This document shows, one piece after another, positions 34,901 through 38,060 of a stretch of DNA of 38,060 nt. The first letter of the stretch is position 1. Every line of letters begins with the position of its first letter. The translations under genes were made by a program, and so were the position numbers. The notes under the pieces were generated by a model. That model was given only the letters and a program-made list of their open reading frames with translations. It was not told the DNA's origin and made no database searches. Origin of the DNA: Psittacicella hinzii (GTDB taxonomy: Bacteria > Pseudomonadota > Gammaproteobacteria > Enterobacterales > Psittacicellaceae); assembly GCF_003585885.1 (NCBI RefSeq), contig NZ_NRHC01000022.1, forward strand, positions 1-38,060, given 5' to 3'.

Positions 34901-37891
34901 GTTACAGCAAGCTCAAGCTTAACTGCAGGTACAGTTAAAGCGCAAGACTCTAACTTACAAGCTAGCGAATTAACTGTAAGCAATGACTTAGAAGCAACAG
35001 GCTCAACTGTTACAGCTGACACTGCAAGCGTTGCAGGTAACTTAAACCTAAACAACGCATCTGTAAGCGCAAGTCAAAGCTTAACAGCAGGCTCTGTAAC
35101 TACAGAGAAAGCAACAGTTAAAACGCAAGAGTTAACTGTGGACTCTGACTTAGTTGCAAGTGAAGGCTCTAGCCTTGAAGTAGCGAATGCTACAGTTCAA
35201 GGTACTGCAGACCTAACTGACGCAACTCTGACAGCAAGTAACGGCTTAACAGCGAATAATGTTAAGGTACAAAACTCTAGCGTAACCGCGAACACCTTAG
35301 CAGTTAACCAAGACTTAACCGCTACAGACAATGCTAAAGTTACAACAACTACTACAACTGTAAACGGTAACTTAAACCTAGTAAACTCTGAAGTAGTTGC
35401 TAGCGACAGCTTAAGTGCGAATACAGTGACAGCAGACAATGCAGTTGTAACTACAGACGCGTTAACGGTTAACCAAGACTTAACTGCAACTGCTGGCTCA
35501 AGCGTGAATACGCAAACAGCAAGCGTAGGTGGTCAATTAAGCTTAACTGACGCTTCATTAAAAGCAGAGCAAACTGTTACAGCTAACTCTGTAGTAGCAA
35601 ACAATGCAACAGTAGCTGCGCAAACTTTAAGCGTTGATCAAGATTTAACGGCAACGCAAGCAAGTATTATCACAACTACAGATACAGCTGTAGGTGGTAA
35701 GTTAACTTTAAATGACTCAAGCTTAACTGCAAGCAACAGCGTAAGCTTAACTGAAGGTACAAGTAGCAACTCAACAATCAATGCCGTTGTTGACTTAAAA
35801 GTTAGCACATCTCTAACTTTAAACAACTCAACAGCAACTGCTACAACTATTACTACGCCAACAGTCAACCTAATTGGTTCTACTGTAAACGCGGGTACAG
35901 TAAACGCTGATACTTTAACTGCAAGCTCAGGCTCATCAGTTGCAGTAGATAACGCGAACATTAACCAACAGTTAAACTTAGATAGCTCAAGCTTAAGCGC
36001 AACTGGTACAGTTAAAGCTGATCAAGTAACAGTTAACGACAGTAGCTTAACTGCAGATCAAGTTAATCTTGTTAACTTAGCTGCTAACAAAGCAAGCATT
36101 AGCGCAACTGATTTAATCGCAAGTCAAAACATTAACTTAGCTGATGGTACAGTAGCTAACATTACTAACCAAGTTGAAGTAAAAGGCACAATTACTGCTG
36201 ACAGCAGTCAATTAACTGCAACTAGCATTACTGCCGACGCTATCACAGCTAGCAACACTACCGTGAAAGCTGAAAGCTTAACAGCTAACAGTTCAAGCTT
36301 TGTAGGTAGTATTGTTGACGTCGCTAAAACTGCAAACTTAGGTAACACAACGTTAGATGGTTCTAAACTGGATGCAACTGAGATCATTGCGGAAAACACT
36401 AAGATCACAAGTTCAACCATTAATACTACTAACTTTACAACAAGAAGTGATACAGAGATTACAGACTCAACTGTAAGCGCACAAACAAGTAGCTTTACTG
36501 GTGAAAACGTGAGCATTGTGGGATCTGAAATCGACGGCACAGTGACTGTAACTGCTAATAATACTTCTGTAGTTAACTCTACATTCAAAGGAAGTGACGT
36601 ATCTATTACTTCAAATGATACAAATATCCAGGACTCTGATTTAAGTGCTGTATACAACCTATCATTTAACGGTACAGATATCATTATTAACACTACAAAC
36701 GCTTCAGCTGACAATATCACGATCAATGTTGATAGCCTAACAATTTCTGACAGTGATGTGAACTCAGTGAACTTAACAATTAACGTTACTGAGTTAAACG
36801 GTGACTTATCACAATTTAACTCTGTAAACACTAACTTCACATGTAGCGGAACAATTTGTGGTGGCGAAGACGTTAGTCAATTAGTTAAACAAATCCAGGA
36901 AAACGCAAATCTTGAAATTTCACAAAATACTAGTGAAACAAGTGAATACTTCGACCACGAACGTGTAGAAGAAATGATCGAGAAAACTACTGGTAGTTTA
37001 AAAGAAGCTGGCAACAAAGACGATGAATATGATGATGTAGAAAATCGTACTAACTCAGCTCGTGATCAATTTGACGGTAGAGGTGATGATCAAGATGAAA
37101 ATCCTCATCTAATTACAAGCGATGAGAAAAAATCTGAAGATACCCCTACGATCAACGTGATTGTTACTGAAAACAAAACACAACCAATTGATCAAGGTAT
37201 TTCAAGACCTGGTAATCCAACTATTTACAACGAAAATGGTAAATACGACAGATATGTAGGCATTACTAAAGATGGTGATGAATTATTCCCATCAACTCCA
37301 ACTCCAGATGAAGATACACTGGATAAAGTTAAAGAGTTAGGTATTGCTCAACAATCTCTGCCTTATGGTGAATCTGATCGTAGCTTCAACGCAGTTAACA
37401 AAGTTAACATCAATGCCGTTTTCTATGCTGCTAATATGAAAAACTCTGTTGATCTAATTGCAAGCATGGAAGCGTTTGAAGACGCAAACGAAGAGTACGC
37501 ATACAATAGTCAAATTACGCAAGACGATCTAAACCGCACAGCGCAAACTGGTATCGGTATGGATCCAACTCGTAAATATGGTCAATCAGTAGGTGATTAC
37601 ATCAATACCGTACGTAATCTAGATGCTGAAAAAACTGAAGTTCTTATCCAGACTTCTGGTGACTTTGGTCTCATGGGTCAAGGTAGACGTCAGTCAGGCA
37701 CAGCTGGTATCCAACTAATTGATCAAGCGGAAATTTGTGCACCAGCAACAAGTGCAGGCGCTCTAAGCGTTTGTTATGCTCCTGGTAGCGTACAACCAAA
37801 CATTGGTCTGTTAAACTTAAACGTTAGCTTACCAGAATCTTCTAATGGGGTTCCTGTTCCATTAGTACCAAACACTCAAGAGAAAAAATAG
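25982..37891 (+). CDS. Giant HMW1-like two-partner-secretion adhesin (TpsA), 3,969 residues
   Basis: The ESPR signal (MNRIFRLKL...VVVSEL, 1-22) is followed by a hydrophobic stretch ending AQA near residue 78. The TPS secretion domain carries NPAGI at 158-162 and phrases such as LIGGKV, LLAGQSITISD and VNLGDVF that parallel Haemophilus HMW1. A non-identical beta-helix follows to about residue 1400. Then come some 2,000 residues of short coils (LxATNLTATxA style, 17-20 residues each), very rich in N-x-S/T. The C-terminal ~330 residues are acidic and non-repetitive, with a CxxxxC pair (3621, 3626) and a final Cys pair (3919, 3931) like the HMW1 tether loop. It should be a surface fibre exported by a TpsB. 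No TpsB or HMW1C-type transferase lies in the window. No Shine-Dalgarno is seen; the ESPR fixes the start. Confidence 0.93.
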   Translation: MNRIFRLKLNDQNRLVVVSELCNNAGKTRGTKQTATTSKTKSSKFSRLLSAVGRTLGATTSLTLALMGSMSFSSVAQANNPTVVVGKAQIQIQDLVTTITTSTDKTIINWDKFNIGVDEIYKFIQNSANSAVLNRVIGGEVSQILGKLQSNGQVFIVNPAGIVFGQNATVDVSSLVASTLDISNQDFLDGKLNFKGEDAQIASILNQGLISVDKNGSLALIGGKVTNNGVLKAVDGQILLLAGQSITISDLSNPQIVYTIKAGNEVVNLGDVFSGKNSLLMANKVVNQGTITANVNKDGTVDLVAVSTGTGTYTPSTNAHTFTVDSTAQAGLVVNDGKVAANKVKVNGDHIQLLDNSTIVANASSNQAGRVEIGGLNQSGATSQLANDTSSLKAQSLVVSKGSSVTAEGNGSQVLAYANVSYFAGNWETTGSNGLIETSGHTAYFSEDLAVNSNGGTWLLDPLDINVVNSTTATYTYEDNDVSSNNSPFFFIAIQQDNKYSYAYYPTRYDTFKNDYLNSSYSATNYTLSVTDSYLSYALKTNNIILYTPDGNITFTNARIVANEGHKLAVLAQTGNVTVTNSIINFSNSSAYGELDFVAGKNLTVTNSTIIANQSYQALKSIAISDSNLTGNFTAIVDSTVISNWTETINQHSPGGSLSITASCVTFDAKSLEEEGATVTNLEDVTSSSETDKDSTAYRITNNSKTIQLENTTLNVSNQNASIKTNGTVGLTNVKVVGQASLTSSETTIGQAQNLNTSKGSLNVTANSGVQITGNLTAEKSLLKINASSSNESIAALTFTAGANVTATTGGAINLFANGSNGATAVSFVNKGVYTPQYSNGTKLFADENLTNTVTFKGNNLLTAYVNNNDDTVSGIIDFTDADLVLDNANLSVMYYNTDTNSSLSGIYFKNLSVANNSNFVTYNLYQNGQASTLLDNGNVITFYGNVSVTNSSSVVLNSRKGIAFSGGVYGDDDNLKFTNFIVDSTSTLNVHAPNVSLEYYNLDLDGVSYIGSYNYESSYNLSLTATRGDLQFLMFDNATDLNVTLYASNLTNLSLNSYYSGNLNLDLQETVLSNSTINLTAKASSTATQANIELYNLTLNSSNFAVTGETINVSSPNQLKAVTTTSDATVNLLSSTTTLAAVEGVTRNEETDTVYANVTLANTSNFKLTTGNALAGGFRSNGTINVNNLVVLSDSSDNKLELATKDLNFDEKALVSVNVALQNYTANNIALNAATTFIAKSDSSTYVTAAAGTDSNEQKSSGVYFTAYNLSVDGKLNADADVLDFHASENLTFNAAVVASGDVYLGDARAKNGATSTDTGSGKYSSYDVTVNGNFSIAGNLTIRNNASISSDVTVAAKDINSSSNIFNNGTINTNNLSANFYRQSGGTLVAKGDVNVSRNFSANAGYVNVQNLTANNVILDNGTYSASSLNATSNLTTTKTATVTANQINTVNATIRGNLTTDTLNTTNLTIAGGNFTAKGDVNVAQNLTITNQAQANFAGAVAANYATVDNSNLSLTFSSERRNKISTLVATNKANILLTSTQVNKLNATNSSIEANNLSANDVWLNDAKFTATEGSQTTVTGDFTSVNSAVILDNASINHFNVTQGSLVAARLLGGNVTLTNASVTITKAQTSDVTLKDVKDANITELDAANSATLDNSSANITNFTANEATIANGSSLNSTGTVKANTSLNVDQATVNANQVDAVDLNVANGSAITATTVNTTNFSLTNGSTSSLINVTTDNLTLNNASFTAQQLDLTGDFDSEGTSAFNATTVNANNITFDNKDLTTNVGALNANNVSVKDGASLNLTTANVANGLTLANNAEVKTNKDLTVTNLTVKDASLSANNVTVNNTAQLDQAQVTAKSNFTAQTVNASNSSQVTANNYLAAETNLDNASLSVTTNLASLQLNATNANISAGSVMSLDATASNTTVTATNLVARNVNASNNANIDVANATVSENVSLSSGSSLASLNMMASNVQADNASLAITNNLTVTNLTEANGASVKASKANVANLELTDKASLNATTLTSINTSLASGSSVNATTLVAQNLSLTSQAQVTAVDVTTTTLTADNATLGATNIQAADASLSNQAELKATNATVSNKLALTNANATVSKNLTAATVEANDAKLSAKNLNATTLTVANDSNVSVATANVDTLNVENSTVSATKALTSKEATLTNSSVSAKQLTADNLTATDNTNVNATDLTVAHDVTLNNTSLNVTATATAENFVATNSSLVVKDLTTTNLSVNESSFKSAGEVKAQNFNSDYATVNANNLTVTNLTVTNSALDVANVDVAQQATVDNSSLNATNTLSANGLTATNAKLDVNNLSVTTDATVTDSTVKADTATVGNNLTLANAELNASTSAQATNLVATNATLATKELTATNLTATDSTLVAKELTSTDLTASNATLLATELSATNLTATKASQVSATNVSATTLAVTDSKLAASQNVKAQTANVNNASLSATNVNAEQLVVANNSKLETTNATVGQASITNSQLNATGTVNAESLTADNASLETANLNVSQDLTLANQSKLNATTVTVAQSLNADNSTVSVANVNANDFTASNASVKVNNLAVDKDLTVTNSEVQAQDITAKGQTTVTNADVNATGTVSLASLTASNATLAAGTLTASQDVSLDNGTNLTATNVDVEGNLNVTNSTVVASEQLQAGALTASSSSIVATSVDSATFVKLEKARLNATSVNAGTSMEVSNSSVAATTVSVTDKLSLTNADVNATQALEAGSLSASNSTLATESLAVEQDLEVNDGTKISTSEVTVKGNLTVTNSALTSIRTINAGNLEATNATVVTETVTTDKEINLDQSNLTATTVDATSLTANEATVKVDKLTVDGDATLSQSEVNAQEFSATNVVATNSSLTTKTLSVAQDLTASQGSKVNAETATVDGTLDLDETALVASSSLTAGTVKAQDSSLQASELTVTNDLEATGSTVTTDKASVAGNLNLANATVTASSSLTAGTVKAQDSNLQASELTVSNDLEATGSTVTADTASVAGNLNLNNASVSASQSLTAGSVTTEKATVKTQELTVDSDLVASEGSSLEVANATVQGTADLTDATLTASNGLTANNVKVQNSSVTANTLAVNQDLTATDNAKVTTTTTTVNGNLNLVNSEVVASDSLSANTVTADNAVVTTDALTVNQDLTATAGSSVNTQTASVGGQLSLTDASLKAEQTVTANSVVANNATVAAQTLSVDQDLTATQASIITTTDTAVGGKLTLNDSSLTASNSVSLTEGTSSNSTINAVVDLKVSTSLTLNNSTATATTITTPTVNLIGSTVNAGTVNADTLTASSGSSVAVDNANINQQLNLDSSSLSATGTVKADQVTVNDSSLTADQVNLVNLAANKASISATDLIASQNINLADGTVANITNQVEVKGTITADSSQLTATSITADAITASNTTVKAESLTANSSSFVGSIVDVAKTANLGNTTLDGSKLDATEIIAENTKITSSTINTTNFTTRSDTEITDSTVSAQTSSFTGENVSIVGSEIDGTVTVTANNTSVVNSTFKGSDVSITSNDTNIQDSDLSAVYNLSFNGTDIIINTTNASADNITINVDSLTISDSDVNSVNLTINVTELNGDLSQFNSVNTNFTCSGTICGGEDVSQLVKQIQENANLEISQNTSETSEYFDHERVEEMIEKTTGSLKEAGNKDDEYDDVENRTNSARDQFDGRGDDQDENPHLITSDEKKSEDTPTINVIVTENKTQPIDQGISRPGNPTIYNENGKYDRYVGITKDGDELFPSTPTPDEDTLDKVKELGIAQQSLPYGESDRSFNAVNKVNINAVFYAANMKNSVDLIASMEAFEDANEEYAYNSQITQDDLNRTAQTGIGMDPTRKYGQSVGDYINTVRNLDAEKTEVLIQTSGDFGLMGQGRRQSGTAGIQLIDQAEICAPATSAGALSVCYAPGSVQPNIGLLNLNVSLPESSNGVPVPLVPNTQEKK
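33137..33289 (+). repeat. 51-bp coding tandem repeat, three units
   Basis: Three 17-codon units start at 33137, 33188 and 33239, each reading roughly (K/T)EL-(T/S)-x-T-(N/D)-LTA. They show the basic coil length of this part of the adhesin and very recent duplication. Confidence 0.75.
34748..35071 (+). repeat. 162-bp near-identical coding tandem repeat, two units
   Basis: Units 34748-34909 and 34910-35071 encode 54 residues each, beginning SSLTAGTVKAQDS, and differ only at scattered positions, many of them silent. The frame is kept. Three 18-residue coils per unit would fit a beta-helix. Confidence 0.85.
37736..37774 (+). other. Codons for the C-terminal cysteine loop (C3919-C3931)
   Basis: Two cysteines twelve positions apart lie 38 residues before the end, in the context EIC...GALSVCYAP. 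Haemophilus HMW1 has a similar close Cys pair with G-A-x-V-C near its C-terminus, where a disulfide loop blocks release from the exporter pore. The tether role here is inferred by analogy. Confidence 0.6.
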
Positions 37892-37940
37892 TAGGTAGTT
37901 AATTAAGAACTCCACCTCGCTAGATTTCTCACTAAAATGA

Positions 37941-37974
37941 AAAGTCCAAGGAAGAAATTCCTTGGACTTTTTTT
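37941..37974 (+). terminator. Rho-independent terminator of the right adhesin
   Basis: AAAGTCCAAGGAA (37941-37953) and TTCCTTGGACTTT (37958-37970) form a 13-bp stem with the loop GAAA, followed by T. It begins 50 bases past the stop codon, so no downstream tpsB is co-transcribed through it without read-through. Confidence 0.93.
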
Positions 37975-37994
37975 ATTGCCAACCTCACAAAAAC

Positions 37995-38060
37995 AAAACC
38001 TAATGCAAAAACTAACGCAAAACCTAACGCAAAACCTAACGCAAAACATAATGCAAAACA
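37995..38060. repeat. 12-bp tandem array running off the right edge
   Basis: Units of AAAACCTAACGC or one- to two-base variants start at 37995, 38007, 38019, 38031 and 38043, with a sixth cut by the window end. Units three and four are identical. Confidence 0.85.

Noticed and set aside
26014..36840. Many long minus-strand open frames inside the right adhesin (up to 210 codons)
   Set aside because: They lie antisense to a long, domain-consistent gene, and their Leu/Val/Ala/Ser-rich products are what the repeated Asn/Thr/Ala codons give when read backwards.

Overview
The window is AT-rich DNA from a Gram-negative bacterium. The evidence is two outer-membrane porins, two type Vb (two-partner) secreted adhesins with extended signal peptides, and Gram-negative gene style. 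Both adhesins resemble the HMW1/HMW2 family of Haemophilus, so a low-GC relative of the Pasteurellales is my best guess (Psittacicella-like lineages come to mind). No marker gene here settles it.

Layout. (1) 1-5890, minus: a giant HMW1-like adhesin, cut by the left edge and open through all 1,963 visible codons. (2) 5891-6943: its upstream region, with RNA-like hairpins and an 11-C tract. (3) 6944-8140, minus: porin 1, with a Fur-like box upstream. (4) 8573-10696, minus: a 707-residue protein I do not recognise. (5) 10697-12229: non-coding, with two degenerate tandem arrays, a perfect CRP-type site and palindromes. (6) 12230-13519, plus: porin 2, a paralogue of porin 1. (7) 13520-14841: non-coding, with a second CRP-like promoter and a possible small RNA. 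(8) 14842-18468, plus: a type I restriction HsdR with no HsdM or HsdS nearby. (9) 18630-22829, minus: an operon of SAM hydrolase, UPF0397-type ECF S component, fused EcfA-EcfA' ATPase and EcfT. (10) 22830-25981: about 3.15 kb without a credible gene, but with tandem repeats and strong RNA-like folds. (11) 25982-37891, plus: a complete 3,969-residue HMW1-like adhesin, then a strong terminator and a 12-bp tandem array at the right edge.

How it fits together. Much of the window concerns the cell surface: two adhesins, two porins, and likely CRP, Fur and homopolymer-tract control. The adhesin repeats are packed with N-x-S/T sequons, the acceptor of cytoplasmic HMW1C-type N-glycosyltransferases, but neither that enzyme nor the TpsB exporter is in the window. 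The metabolic island pairs an S-adenosylmethionine-cleaving enzyme with a vitamin-type importer, which suggests salvage of SAM or a related nucleoside or methionine compound. The most unexplained feature is a nested fold at 25562-25690 with a perfect three-way junction, about 290 bases upstream of the large adhesin.
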